Shown here in pieces: positions 24,821 through 34,007 of a stretch of 64,000 bases of DNA. Below the pieces are notes generated by a model that ran no database searches, had not been told where the DNA came from, and was given only the letters and a program-made list of their open reading frames with translations. The stretch comes from CALDTK01 sp041744755 (GTDB lineage: Bacteria > Bacteroidota > Bacteroidia > Chitinophagales > Saprospiraceae): assembly GCA_041744755.1 (NCBI GenBank), contig JBGTKC010000008.1:21015-85014 (forward strand). The letters run 5' to 3'. The stretch's first letter is position 1; each line of letters starts with the position of its first letter. The position numbers were made by a program, and so were the translations under genes.

Positions 24821-27085
24821 TCATACCCGCAGCCATCGCAGGAGCACCGGGATCATCAGCAGGTCCGCGACCACCGCACTCGCCAGCGTCACCGAGATCA
24901 GCATTCCGACCGTCACACTCGGTGGGTGGACGCTGAACAACATGACCATGAAGCCGAAGAACAGGATCACGCTCGTGAGGATGATGGCCTTCCCGCTCTC
25001 GCGGAACGTCACCGCCATGGCCTCGTCGATCGACATGCCTCGCGCACGCACGAGCTTGTATTTCGCCAGGAAGTGGATGGTGTCGTCCACGGCGATCCCG
25101 AAGATCACGGCGAAAATGATCGAGATTCCGGCCTCGAGCTCGATCCCGAGGTAGCCGAGCAGGGCTCCCGCAAAAATGAGGGGTACGAGATTCGGCACCA
25201 TCGAGACAATCAGCAGGCGCCAATTACGGTACAGGCCCGCCATCAGGCAAGCGATGATGAGCACGGCGCCGCCGAGGCCCCACAGCAGGCTCTCCCGCAC
25301 GTAGACGGAGTTCTTGTCGAGGAGCAGCCCCGTGCCTGTCTCTCGCACCTTGATCACGGAGGAGTCGACATTCGTTTTGGCGAAAGCCACCAGCCGACTC
25401 GCCACCCCGCGGATGGAGTCACTCCCCACGTCGAGGGCGCGGCTCGTAATGCGAGCCTTGTCGCCGTCGCGATTGACGAGCACCGCCGTCGCACTCGCCG
25501 GCGCCCTACTCAGAAGAGGTTTGAGGCGCGCGTAGGCCTCCTCGTCTTGAGGCAGGGCGTACGCCTCCCGCCCGCCGCCGTCCATGGCCTGCTGGACACT
25601 CTTGACGAGGGTGTTCTGGCTCGTCACCGCGCGCAGGGTCGGCTCCGCCCGCATGGCGCCCTCGATCTTGTCCATCTCACGGAGCACCGCCAGATCCGAG
25701 GCGGTGTAGCCGGGCTGCACGAAGACCGCAAATTCTACCGGGCGAAAGCCCGTGAATTTCTCCTCGAAGAACACGAAGTCGTCTGAGATCTTCGAGTTGC
25801 GGGGGAGGTTATCGATGATGCGGTAGTTGGTATTGACGAGGCTGATCCCGACGCCACACACGACGGCGACCACGCCGGTGCCGATCACGATCTGCTTGGT
25901 GTGCGTTCGGACCCACTCGTTGAGTCTCAGCAGCCACGAGTCCCAGCGCTCGACGGTGCCGGCCGTGCGCATCAGTTGATCCTGCGTGAAGAGCGTGAGC
26001 AAGGGGAGCGTGAACGTGAGCACGGTCACGAACGCCACCACGACCCCGATACCGGCATTGAGGCCGAAGTCACGAATCGGCATGACGCGACTCGTGAGTA
26101 GGGTCGCGAAGCCGACGGCGGTGGTGAGGGAGGTAAGGAACGTGGCGAGGCCGATCTCCTTGACGGTCGTCCGCAGGGCGCCCTCGCGGGACTGCCCGGC
26201 GCGGAGCTCGTCGACGTACTTCGTCATGAGGTGCACGAGGTCGCTCGTGCCCACGATGACCATCAGGACCGGGTACAGCGCCGACATAGCATTGAGCTCC
26301 CGCCCGAGCGCGGCGAGCAGCCCGAAGAAAAGAAGGAGCCCCAGGGCGATTGACACCATCGCGATCAGGACCCCGCGCCACCGCTGGTAGATGAAAAAGA
26401 GGATCAGCGTCACGAGCGCCCCGGAGATCAGCGTCGAGACGGTGACCTCGCGCTTTTGCATCCTGATGAGCTCGGATTGGAAGTAGGCGCGGCCCAGGAA
26501 GTGGGTCTGGCTTTCGCCAAAACCTGCTGCCGCGGCGGTGGCCTTGAAGTAGGCCATGATCGAGTCCGAGGCCGGGAGCGTCATCTCCTCGGTGGTGCGC
26601 GCGACGATGGCGAGCGTGGAGGCATCCGGGGAGATGAGGTTGTAGACGAAGCGTTCGTCGGCCATCACCTTGGCGGAGTCCAACGCGAGGCGCTCGGGGG
26701 AGTCGCGGTGCAACACCGGGACGCTCGTAAGCCCGAAGGGCGTCTTGACCGGTGAGCGCAGCTTGGTGAGCGACATCACGTTACCCACCTGCGGGCCCTC
26801 CTGCAAACCCAGCGTGAAGTCGTGGAAGCGATTGAGGAAAGCCGTGTCGAATACGCTGCCCGCAGCACCGTCGGGCGCGGCGGGAGCTTCGACAGCGACG
26901 AGCATGAAGGCGTCATCGGCCTCGAACTCCTCGGTGAACTCCTGGAAGAACGCCAGGTCAGGATCATCCTGCGGGAAGAAGCTCGCGAAGTCGAAGGCGA
27001 ACTCGAGTTTGGTAACGGCGAATGCCGCCGCGATGGCCAGGAGGCCGTAGACGACCAAGATGGTCGTGCGAAGACGTGAGTCCAT
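24821..27085 (-). CDS. RND superfamily exporter (MMPL-like)
   Basis: 754 aa with the two-fold RND layout: TM1 at the N-terminus (TTILVVYGLLAIAAAFAV), a large periplasmic loop, TM2-6 (VSTLISGALVTLILFFIYQ, VLMVIVGTSDLVHLM, LATFLTSLTTAVGFATLL), then the same order repeated (AVIFGIAVDDTIHFLAKY, AIILTSVILFFGFMVMLF). GISIIFAVIFGIAVDDTIH carries the proton-relay Asp pair. Exports lipids or hydrophobic compounds in relatives. Mini-hairpins at 25375 (encodes AFAKT) and 26509 (encodes GFGES). Confidence 0.9.
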   Translation of the reverse strand: MDSRLRTTILVVYGLLAIAAAFAVTKLEFAFDFASFFPQDDPDLAFFQEFTEEFEADDAFMLVAVEAPAAPDGAAGSVFDTAFLNRFHDFTLGLQEGPQVGNVMSLTKLRSPVKTPFGLTSVPVLHRDSPERLALDSAKVMADERFVYNLISPDASTLAIVARTTEEMTLPASDSIMAYFKATAAAAGFGESQTHFLGRAYFQSELIRMQKREVTVSTLISGALVTLILFFIYQRWRGVLIAMVSIALGLLLFFGLLAALGRELNAMSALYPVLMVIVGTSDLVHLMTKYVDELRAGQSREGALRTTVKEIGLATFLTSLTTAVGFATLLTSRVMPIRDFGLNAGIGVVVAFVTVLTFTLPLLTLFTQDQLMRTAGTVERWDSWLLRLNEWVRTHTKQIVIGTGVVAVVCGVGISLVNTNYRIIDNLPRNSKISDDFVFFEEKFTGFRPVEFAVFVQPGYTASDLAVLREMDKIEGAMRAEPTLRAVTSQNTLVKSVQQAMDGGGREAYALPQDEEAYARLKPLLSRAPASATAVLVNRDGDKARITSRALDVGSDSIRGVASRLVAFAKTNVDSSVIKVRETGTGLLLDKNSVYVRESLLWGLGGAVLIIACLMAGLYRNWRLLIVSMVPNLVPLIFAGALLGYLGIELEAGISIIFAVIFGIAVDDTIHFLAKYKLVRARGMSIDEAMAVTFRESGKAIILTSVILFFGFMVMLFSVHPPSVTVGMLISVTLASAVVADLLMIPVLLRWLRV

Positions 27086-27182
27086 GGGGTAGGTCGGCGC
27101 CCTGGGGCGTGGGCACTGGGGTTAACGGGTGGGGGGCGGTGAAGTTTGGAGGAGCCAACCGCGTCGCTTCGCGCCACAAGAG

Positions 27183-27268
27183 TTTCACCACAGAGGCACC
27201 GAGGAGCACAGAGGGCCACAGACACTTGGCGCCTTTACTCCGTGGCGCCCTCTGTGTGTGTGGTAAAT
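27183..27268. repeat. degenerate CACAGAGG tandem with inverted counterpart
   Basis: The left arm has CACCACAGAGGCACCGAGG and then CACAGAGGGCCACAG. The right arm reads CTCCGTGGCGCCCTCTGTG followed by TGTGTGTGGT, the approximate reverse complement. It lies between the RND gene and the GMC operon. Confidence 0.65.
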
Positions 27269-27324
27269 AGAAAATCGAGCGAAGCCCGCTCCGGTCGCGA
27301 GCCCATCAGTCGCAGCCGGTCTTC

Positions 27325-28053
27325 CTACGCGATCAAGTTGCCCTTCTCATCCCACGCGGCCACCGTTTCGCGGGTGTCCTGATCGATGCACTTGGCGAGC
27401 CACTCCGGCTCGTAGGCGACGCCGTGCTTGGCGAGGACCTCGTCGGGGACGCCGTCCCATACATTGGGCTGGTTGCCCTGGTAGCCGATATCCTTGATGC
27501 CGACGGGGGAGGTGTAGTAGCCCACGGCGGTGAGGTTGCGCATGAGGCCGAAGAACTGCTGCGGCTGGGTACGGTCCCTCTCTGCGATCTTGTGGTCGTA
27601 GCCGGCGAGTGGGTCAACGATCTCGATCTGCTGAGACGCGGTAAGGTCTCGGAAGTCCTTCTCGAACCTGGTGTTGGCTTCGCGATTCAGCCAGGCCAAC
27701 CCACCGCGCATGGGCAGCTGCCAGGCTTCTTCCTCCTTGACGCGGAATTCGATAAACTCCGGCACCTTGGCGTCTTCGACGCTGCCGTACTCATTGGCGG
27801 GCAAGATGACGTGGGCGAGGGCGGTGATGGTGGCGAGTTCGTGTTCGGTGAAAAAGGTCTGGTCCCGCAGTCGCTGGACCTTATCGAGCTCCTTCGGCGT
27901 GAGGTAGCTGAGTTCGGCGTCGGAGAGTTTGTTGGGGTCTGCGTTGCCGGCGTTGCTGTCGGTGCCGTCGGTCCGGCACCCGGGGAGGGTGGTGGCGAGG
28001 CCTGCACCAGCGGTGCCGATGATGAGGGTCTTGAGGGAGTCGCGGCGATTCAT
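27325..28053 (-). CDS. gluconate 2-dehydrogenase subunit 3 family protein
   Basis: 242 aa with a twin-arginine-type signal (MNRRDSLKTLIIGTAGAGLATTLPGC), possibly lipidated at that Cys. The body has the subunit-3 pattern FFTEHELATITALAHVILPANEYGSVEDAKVPEFIEF and later YYTSPVGIKDIGYQGN. In this family the small subunit escorts and stabilises the GMC-type flavoprotein, which is encoded immediately upstream on the same strand (28164-29891). No mini-hairpin. Confidence 0.88.
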   Translation of the reverse strand: MNRRDSLKTLIIGTAGAGLATTLPGCRTDGTDSNAGNADPNKLSDAELSYLTPKELDKVQRLRDQTFFTEHELATITALAHVILPANEYGSVEDAKVPEFIEFRVKEEEAWQLPMRGGLAWLNREANTRFEKDFRDLTASQQIEIVDPLAGYDHKIAERDRTQPQQFFGLMRNLTAVGYYTSPVGIKDIGYQGNQPNVWDGVPDEVLAKHGVAYEPEWLAKCIDQDTRETVAAWDEKGNLIA

Positions 28054-28163
28054 GCGGTGAGTTTTGAGAGTCGTGTGCGTGCGGAGGGTTCTGAGCGTGC
28101 GGGTCGGGGCGTGTAAGCGGATGTCTACTATACGTTCTCGCTGCAGTCCATCGTCCTTGTCTC

Positions 28164-29891
28164 CTAGATGTCTCTTCGCTTGAGGCTATCGATGAGGTGC
28201 TCAGAAGCGCGCATGCTCAGCGCCAGGATCGTCCAGGTGCAATTCTTATCGCCCTGTTGGACGATCGGACCGCCGTCCATGACGTAGACGTTGGGGACGT
28301 CGTGGAGGGCCTGGAAAGGCGTCGTGACGGAGGTCTTCGGGTCGTCGCCCATACGGGTAGTGCCGACCTCGTGGATGATCTTGCCGGGTTTCTCGAGGCC
28401 GTAGTCATTCTCAGCCGTCTTGGCCTCGCCGAGGACGTGACCGCCCATATTGTCGGTGATCTCCTCGAAGGTCTGCTGCATGTGCCGCGCCTGCTGGATC
28501 TCGTAGTCGCTCCACTTGTAGTTGAATCGCAGGACCGGGATCCCGTACTCGTCAACTTTGTTGGGATCGATCTCGCAAAAATTATCCTCACGGGGGATGC
28601 CCTCGCCGCGGCCTCCGAACCCCATCACCGCGCCGTAGAACTTGCGCACGTCCTTGCGGAGGCCCTCGCCGTAGCTACCGGTGGTTAGGCCCAGGTACTG
28701 ATTCATATCGCCCGCGTTCCACCCGAAGCCGTAGCTCGGGCGCTGCATCCCGCCCCAGACCTCGATGTGGTAGCCGCGCGGGAAGTTGAGCTTCGAATGG
28801 TCGCCCCACCACGGGGAGTACACGTGCATCCCGCCGACGCCGTCCTCGTTGTAGGTCACGTCGCGGTCCATGAGGGCCGGGATGAAGGCCGCGCGGCTGG
28901 CGCCCGTGGAGTCGTGGAGGTACTTGCCCACCAATCCCGAGGAGTTGCCGAGGCCGTCGGGGTGGACTGGGCTCTTCGAGTTGAGCAGGATGCGCGCACT
29001 CGAACACGCCGACGCCGCGAGCACGACAGTCTTTGCCTGGAGTTTGTACTCCCGGCGCTCGTTGCGGTCGACGTAGACCACGCCGGTAGCCTTGCCCTGC
29101 GCGTCGGTGGTCACCTCGCGGACCATCGCGTCATTATATAGGTCGATCTGCCCCTGGCCCGACTTCATGGCCGGTATCACGAGACAGCTACTCGCCGAGA
29201 AGTCCGCGTACACGTTACACGACCGCGAGCACTGGGCGCAGTAGTAGCAGACCCCGCGATCGTTGTTGATTTTCTTGGTGAGGATCGAGAGCCGCGACGG
29301 GTAGACCGGCACGTTCGAGGCGCGCGCGCCCTTGATGTAGAACAGCTCGTGGAGGCGCGGCTTCGGCGGCGGAAGGAAGTAGCCGTCGGGATCGTTCGGT
29401 AGCCCCTCGTTCGTCCCGAAGACCCCGAGCAATTTGTCGATGCGATCATAGAACGGCTTTACGTCCTCGTAGCTGATCGGCCAGTTGTCCCCGAGCCCGT
29501 CGAAATCCTTTTTCTTGAAGTCGCGCGGCCCGAAGCGCAGCGAGATCCGCCCCCAGTGATTGGTGCGCCCGCCGAGCATCTGCGACCGAAACCAGTAGAA
29601 CTCCGTGCCTTCGGCCGCGGTATAGGGCTGGCCTTCGATGTCCCACCCGCCGTAGGCCATGTCGAAATCGCCGAAGGGCCGAAAGCGCGTACTCGCACCC
29701 CGGCGCGGGCTCTCGAACTCCCACTTTAACTGGGTGCGGGTCTTCGGGTCGGCCGGGTCGAAATACGGACCCGCCTCAACGACGGCGATGTTGAGGCCCG
29801 CTTCCGAGAGGATCTTCGTGGCCATGCCCCCGCCCGCGCCCGAGCCTACGATGATGGCGTCGTAGACCTTGGCGTTCGTGTTGCTCTGCAT
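28164..29891 (-). CDS. GMC family oxidoreductase (large subunit)
   Basis: 575 aa. N-terminal FAD-binding motif AIIVGSGAGGGMATKILSEAG; then GRTNHWGRISLRFGPRDF, a Cys-rich stretch CYYCAQCSRSCNVYADF that may bind a metal centre, and a C-terminal GMC domain with HEVGTTRMGDDPKTSV and NVYVMDGG. Oxidises a sugar or alcohol, passing electrons to the membrane together with the subunit-3 protein. A CAAATGTA (TACATTTG on the minus strand) element lies at 29917-29924. No mini-hairpin lies in this 1.7-kb gene. Confidence 0.92.
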   Translation of the reverse strand: MQSNTNAKVYDAIIVGSGAGGGMATKILSEAGLNIAVVEAGPYFDPADPKTRTQLKWEFESPRRGASTRFRPFGDFDMAYGGWDIEGQPYTAAEGTEFYWFRSQMLGGRTNHWGRISLRFGPRDFKKKDFDGLGDNWPISYEDVKPFYDRIDKLLGVFGTNEGLPNDPDGYFLPPPKPRLHELFYIKGARASNVPVYPSRLSILTKKINNDRGVCYYCAQCSRSCNVYADFSASSCLVIPAMKSGQGQIDLYNDAMVREVTTDAQGKATGVVYVDRNERREYKLQAKTVVLAASACSSARILLNSKSPVHPDGLGNSSGLVGKYLHDSTGASRAAFIPALMDRDVTYNEDGVGGMHVYSPWWGDHSKLNFPRGYHIEVWGGMQRPSYGFGWNAGDMNQYLGLTTGSYGEGLRKDVRKFYGAVMGFGGRGEGIPREDNFCEIDPNKVDEYGIPVLRFNYKWSDYEIQQARHMQQTFEEITDNMGGHVLGEAKTAENDYGLEKPGKIIHEVGTTRMGDDPKTSVTTPFQALHDVPNVYVMDGGPIVQQGDKNCTWTILALSMRASEHLIDSLKRRDI

Positions 29892-29916
29892 GTAGACTCT
29901 TGATGTCGTGTACCGC

Positions 29917-29924
29917 CAAATGTA
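29917..29924 (-). promoter_or_regulatory. -7 promoter element TACATTTG of the GMC operon
   Basis: Exact TAnnTTTG match 26 nt upstream of the GMC start codon. I see no TTTG -33 element at the expected spacing. Confidence 0.55.
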
Positions 29925-30094
29925 GTGGCCCCCGTGGGATCACCGCCTCGATTGTTCGACGACATTCGTCGGGGGCGAAGAATATTGCGTTGCAGTGTAA
30001 CACGTAGTTCCACTCACTTACCCAAGGCACCGCTCGGGAGAGCCCTTTGCTCTGCGTTGTGACCGTCTCCCGGGCGACGTGCTCGGCGGACCAC

Positions 30095-30102
30095 TACCTT
30101 CG
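30095..30102 (+). promoter_or_regulatory. putative -7 box TACCTTCG
   Basis: It lies 11 nt before the ATG of the OmpA-like gene. Confidence 0.4.
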
Positions 30103-30113
30103 TCCAATCCGCC

Positions 30114-31292
30114 ATGCCTGAGTCCCCGAGGGAATTTCGATCCGGTCGTCACCAATTGCGTGGGCTCGTGGCGTGGCTAGTGCTCACCAATTTGGTGAGT
30201 GGGGTATCGGTTTTGGCGCAAGCCGTTGAGCAACACGAGGTTTTGGCGCAAGCCGCCCCCGAGACCCCCAATCTCGTCCCCAATCCGAGCTTCGAGGAGT
30301 TCCGCGTGCGCCCGCTCGGGTGGTATTTCAAGGGGGCCAACTACAACCGCGTGATGCGGTACTGGCGCTCGCCGACGGCCGCCTCGCCGGATGCCTACAA
30401 CCCAGACGTGCGCGTGCCGGGCAACTGGGCCGACAAGGGCTTCGGGGACGCCACCCCGCACAGCGGCGACGCGATGAGCGGGCTCACGGTGTACGGCTGC
30501 GCCGACGGCAAGCCCCACTGCCGGGAGTACCTCCAGGTGCAACTCACCGAGCCGCTCGTGCGCGGGCAACGCTACAGCTTCAGCGTCTGGGTGGCCGCCT
30601 TGCCGCGGGGGCTGCGGTGCAATGGCCTGAGCGCCGCCTTCCTCGATGTAGCCAACTACTACGACGACGACAGGCGCCTTTCGGCGAAACCGCTGGTCAC
30701 CTTCACGGAGGTCGCCGAGCCCGGCCAGGGTTGGACCGAGCTCGTGACCCAGTTCACGGCCACCGGCGAGGAGCTGTACTTACTATTCGGCAACTTCGCC
30801 GAGGACGCTAGCACCAAGACGGTTACCCCGGCGGTCGACAACCCTCTCAACTTCGCCTATTACTACATTGACGACATCGCGATCCGCAAGATCGAGCCCT
30901 TCGCACGCGTCGCGACCGACCCGGACGACCTGAGCCAGAAGGTCCTGCGCGCCGGCGAATCAATCACCCTGCGCGACGTCTACTTCGACACCGACAGCGA
31001 CGAGCTTCAGCCGCGCTCCTTCCGGGAGCTCGACAAGCTCGTGGCCCTCATGCGGCGATACGGCGAGGTGCGGGTCCGGATCGTCGGCCACACCGACAAC
31101 GAAGGCACGCCCGACTACAACGAGGACCTGAGCCGCCGCCGCGCCGCCACCGTCGTGCGCTACTGCGAGGAGCACGGGATCGCGCGCCGGCGCCTAGACT
31201 CCGAGGGACGGGGCCAGCGCCAGCCGGTGGCGGACAACGCGACCGCGGACGGCCGTCAGCTCAATAGGCGCGTCGTGGCGGAGGTAGAGTGA
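30114..31292 (+). CDS. secreted OmpA-family protein
   Basis: 392 aa. A signal peptide (about residues 15-45) is followed by a carbohydrate-binding-like beta-sandwich (NLVPNPSFEEFRVRPLGWYFKGANYN...GMSGLTVY-like), then a C-terminal OmpA domain (LRDVYFDTDSDELQPRSFRELDKLV, VRIVGHTDNEGTPDYNEDLSRRRAATVV) that binds peptidoglycan. Two identical GCAA-loop mini-hairpins at 30211 and 30241, exactly 30 nt apart, encode VLAQA twice around the signal cleavage region; a TTTC-tract copy is at 30676. Confidence 0.85.
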   Translation: MPESPREFRSGRHQLRGLVAWLVLTNLVSGVSVLAQAVEQHEVLAQAAPETPNLVPNPSFEEFRVRPLGWYFKGANYNRVMRYWRSPTAASPDAYNPDVRVPGNWADKGFGDATPHSGDAMSGLTVYGCADGKPHCREYLQVQLTEPLVRGQRYSFSVWVAALPRGLRCNGLSAAFLDVANYYDDDRRLSAKPLVTFTEVAEPGQGWTELVTQFTATGEELYLLFGNFAEDASTKTVTPAVDNPLNFAYYYIDDIAIRKIEPFARVATDPDDLSQKVLRAGESITLRDVYFDTDSDELQPRSFRELDKLVALMRRYGEVRVRIVGHTDNEGTPDYNEDLSRRRAATVVRYCEEHGIARRRLDSEGRGQRQPVADNATADGRQLNRRVVAEVE

Positions 31293-31312
31293 GGCCCCGC
31301 GGATCGTCACTC

Positions 31313-32386
31313 CTAATGAGTTACAACCATCCGCCCCACAGTCCGCTCGACGAGACTCCCGACGTATAGCGTGTCCCCCCGCCAGACAGCGTTCGTGATC
31401 CCCGCGAAGGGCTTCTCGTGCCCGCGCGAGACACTCAGCCTGTCTACGATCCGCCCCCTCTCGTCGAGCGCCACGATCTCGGTGCCATACTCGGATTTCG
31501 GCATGAAGCTCTGCGGCAGCTTGTACACGACCTCGCGGAGGAAAGGCTCTTGGGCCAGGTCGTCGAGGGAAGCGCTGCGGGGGCTGACGAGGCTCACCCA
31601 CAGTCGGCCGCGGTCGTCGAAGTTGAGGCCATCCGGAAAACCCGGCAGCCTTTCGGCAAAACGCTCAGGCGCTCCGGTGGTCCCGTCGGCGGCGATGGCG
31701 ATCCGCAGGACGCAATAGCCGGAGGTCTCGGCGACGTATACATAGCGGCCATCCTTGCTCACGGCCACCCCATTGGCGAAGGCCAGGCTATCGGCCAGCA
31801 GCGAGAGTTGCTTGGTCTTCGGCACGTATTTGAACAGGCGCCCGGTCCGGTCGTGGGCGAGCACGGCCGCCAGAACCTCGTCCAGGCCCCAGTAGCGTGT
31901 GGCGGACGTAAAGTAGATGGTTCCGTCGGGCGCGATCGCGAGGTCGTTCACCAGCCCGAGGTCCGTTCCTCCGAAGGTGTCGATGAGCCGCTCGAGGTGA
32001 CCGGCCTTGTCGGTGCGCATGAGGCCCTGGGTCGCGTCGGCGATGTAGAGCCAGCGCTCATCCGGGCTAAAGGCCAAACCGAGCGGTCGGCCGTAGGTGA
32101 GCGTGATGGGGCGCCAGTCCAGCGCCCCGGGTTCGAAGACGTAGAGGTGGCCGTTGCCGATGCCGGTGTAGATATTGCCGAGGGAGTCGACGGCGATGTC
32201 TTCGGGACCGTCACCGACGGTGGCCATGCGGCGGAGGCCGTCGAGCCGGGTGTCGTCGGCGAGCCGAGCCTGAAGCGGGGCTGCCGCAGCGGGGTCGAAG
32301 GCCCGGAACGGAGTGCGGACGGGCCACAAGAGCAGGTAGCCAGCGGTAGCTAGGAGTAAAAGTAGGACGATGTAGCGAACGCGCAT
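31313..32386 (-). CDS. SMP-30/gluconolactonase/strictosidine-synthase-like beta-propeller
   Basis: 357 aa from the ATG 32386 (MRVRYIVLLLLLATAGYLLLW), an N-terminal membrane anchor. The propeller has GPEDIAVDSLGNIYTGIGNGHLYVF, LGLVNDLAIAPDGTIYFTSAT, FANGVAVSKDGRYVYVAETSG and FPDGLNFDDRGRLWVSLVSPR. The family includes calcium-dependent lactonases and arylesterases; the metal ligands are likely in NDLAI and PDGLNF. The body holds a GCC/GGC mini-hairpin at 31648-31661, encoding RFAERL. Confidence 0.85.
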   Translation of the reverse strand: MRVRYIVLLLLLATAGYLLLWPVRTPFRAFDPAAAAPLQARLADDTRLDGLRRMATVGDGPEDIAVDSLGNIYTGIGNGHLYVFEPGALDWRPITLTYGRPLGLAFSPDERWLYIADATQGLMRTDKAGHLERLIDTFGGTDLGLVNDLAIAPDGTIYFTSATRYWGLDEVLAAVLAHDRTGRLFKYVPKTKQLSLLADSLAFANGVAVSKDGRYVYVAETSGYCVLRIAIAADGTTGAPERFAERLPGFPDGLNFDDRGRLWVSLVSPRSASLDDLAQEPFLREVVYKLPQSFMPKSEYGTEIVALDERGRIVDRLSVSRGHEKPFAGITNAVWRGDTLYVGSLVERTVGRMVVTH

Positions 32387-32541
32387 TGGCCGGGGGGAGT
32401 GATGAGCGTGTGAGGCACCGCCGAGGCCCCGCAAAGTACGGAAAGCTTGCAGGGTGTGAGCTCACGAGCGCACGCGGACGCGCGCATCCGACGGGATGAC
32501 CCTTCGGGTACGCGAGGGTTAGCGAGAAGGCTGTACACCCG

Positions 32542-32549
32542 TATCCTTG
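32542..32549 (+). promoter_or_regulatory. -7 box TATCCTTG, 4 nt before the rnhB start
   Basis: The spacing implies a leaderless mRNA for rnhB. Confidence 0.4.
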
Positions 32550-32553
32550 CAGC

Positions 32554-33222
32554 ATGCCACTCCTCCGTTACTATCGCTCGGGCGCGTTCGAAGTCGGAGT
32601 CGACGAGGCGGGGCGCGGATGTCTGGCCGGACCGGTGACGGCCGCGGCTGTGCTGCTGTACCCAGGCCGGCGTTCGCCGGCCGATCTCAACGACTCGAAG
32701 CAAGTCCCGGGGCCCCGTCGGGACGAACTGCGAGCGTGGATCGAGGCACGCTCGCTGGGCTGGGGCGTGGGTTGGGCCACGGCCGCGGAAATCGACACTG
32801 AGAACATCCTCCAGGCCACGATGACGGCCATGCACCGCGCCATAGACGGCTTGCGCCAAAACTTGGTGACGCGTCTTCGCGACGGTGCCGTGGCGGCCGA
32901 CCTACCGGCAGGTTTTGCCGAAAGGCTCCTGTCCCCGGAGTCGCCACTGTCCCTCCTCATCGATGGCCACTACTTCCGTCCCTACCCCGGAGTGCCGCAC
33001 GTATGCCAAACGAGAGGCGACGCCCGGTTCCAGAGCATCGCCGCGGCCAGCGTCCTGGCCAAGACCCACCGCGACGATATGATGCGCGCGCTCCACGCCG
33101 AACACCCTGCCTACGCCTGGGACAGCAACAAGGGCTACGGGACACCCCCGCACTGCCGCGCGATCGCCGAGTTCGGGCCGACGGTCTGGCACCGGCGGAG
33201 CTTTCGATGGGGAAGGAGCTAA
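32554..33222 (+). CDS. rnhB: ribonuclease HII with an insertion
   Basis: 222 aa. VGVDEAGRGCLAGPVTAAAVLL (catalytic DE), LNDSKQ, LIDGHYFRPYPGVPH (normally IDGN), DARFQSIAAASVLAKTHRD and the substrate-specificity end are present. It removes ribonucleotides and RNA primers from DNA. Between AIDGL and LLIDG there are about 25-30 extra residues (RQNLVTRLRDGAVAADLPAG, then FAERLLSPE). This insert is bracketed by two inverted mini-hairpins, 32848 (GCAA loop) and 32913 (GCC/GGC). Confidence 0.92.
   Translation: MPLLRYYRSGAFEVGVDEAGRGCLAGPVTAAAVLLYPGRRSPADLNDSKQVPGPRRDELRAWIEARSLGWGVGWATAAEIDTENILQATMTAMHRAIDGLRQNLVTRLRDGAVAADLPAGFAERLLSPESPLSLLIDGHYFRPYPGVPHVCQTRGDARFQSIAAASVLAKTHRDDMMRALHAEHPAYAWDSNKGYGTPPHCRAIAEFGPTVWHRRSFRWGRS
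32848..32926. repeat. inverted pair of mini-hairpins framing the RNase HII insertion
   Basis: Minus-strand GCAA copy at 32848-32861 and plus-strand GCC/GGC copy at 32913-32926; the 51 nt between encode most of the extra residues. Confidence 0.75.
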
Positions 33223-33256
33223 CGGGCCACATCGGATAGTAGCACAATGAGGAACT

Positions 33257-33733
33257 CTACTTCCCGAGCAGCATCGCGCCCGACTCCGTCAGCGCGGTGC
33301 CGAGGGCACTGTACATCGCGTCCCCATCCGCGGCGGCCGTGGTGCGATCGCCGAGGCGAGTGAGGGCTCGGCCAACTTTCGGGCCGTCGATAGTGGGCTT
33401 GTTGATCTCCGCGCGGACCGTCTTTAGGTCGCCCACGAGCGCATCGCTGTCGGCGCGCTGCGCTAGCGCACTGACGTAAGCGTCGATCACGCGGTTGGCG
33501 GCGTCGAGGGGGAGCTTAGTGAGGCCACCAGCCTGCTCGACGCTCATCAACACCTCACCCGGGTCGATCATCGGGGAGCCCGGCAATCCACCGGCGTCAT
33601 CGAGTACCAGGGGCGCGCGACTCAGATCCGCCTCGGCGGGGGAGTCGGCCGTGCGGCTACTCCCGCACGACGGTAGGGACGAGGCGCCGACGGCGAGGAG
33701 GAGGAAGGCGGTAGCTTGGAGGCGGACATGCAT
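33257..33733 (-). CDS. lipoprotein of unknown function
   Basis: 158 aa from the ATG 33733 (MHVRLQATAFLLLAVGASSLPSCGSS), a lipobox ending at SC. The mature part is helical and repetitive in composition: PMIDPGEVLMSVEQAGGLTKLP, VISAYVSALAQRAD-like, RALTRLGDRTTAAADGDAMYSALG. No recognised domain. Confidence 0.65.
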   Translation of the reverse strand: MHVRLQATAFLLLAVGASSLPSCGSSRTADSPAEADLSRAPLVLDDAGGLPGSPMIDPGEVLMSVEQAGGLTKLPLDAANRVIDAYVSALAQRADSDALVGDLKTVRAEINKPTIDGPKVGRALTRLGDRTTAAADGDAMYSALGTALTESGAMLLGK

Positions 33734-34007
33734 CGGGGGGGGCGGGTTTGAGAGGCGTAACGACGGCTCCGCGGCCATATGTTCTGTTGCGGTATCGCCC
33801 AAGCTACTCTTACCGCCACGTTAAGACCCGTGCGCCACCAAACCTTTTCGGCCCAATAGTGGTATACTTATGGCCGGTGCGCAGGCGTTTGTTCCAGACG
33901 AGTGTTTGGCTTGTTTTGGCGAAAGCCGAACTATCTCCTGGGCGCCCGTCCATCACCCGAAATTGCACGTCCCGTCACCCCCGGGACAGCCCATACCCCA
34001 ACCGAGT

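Noticed and set aside
25740..25751. GGGCGAAAGCCC, a longer GAAA hairpin
   Set aside because: It lacks the GTTTT tract, so it was left out of the family count.
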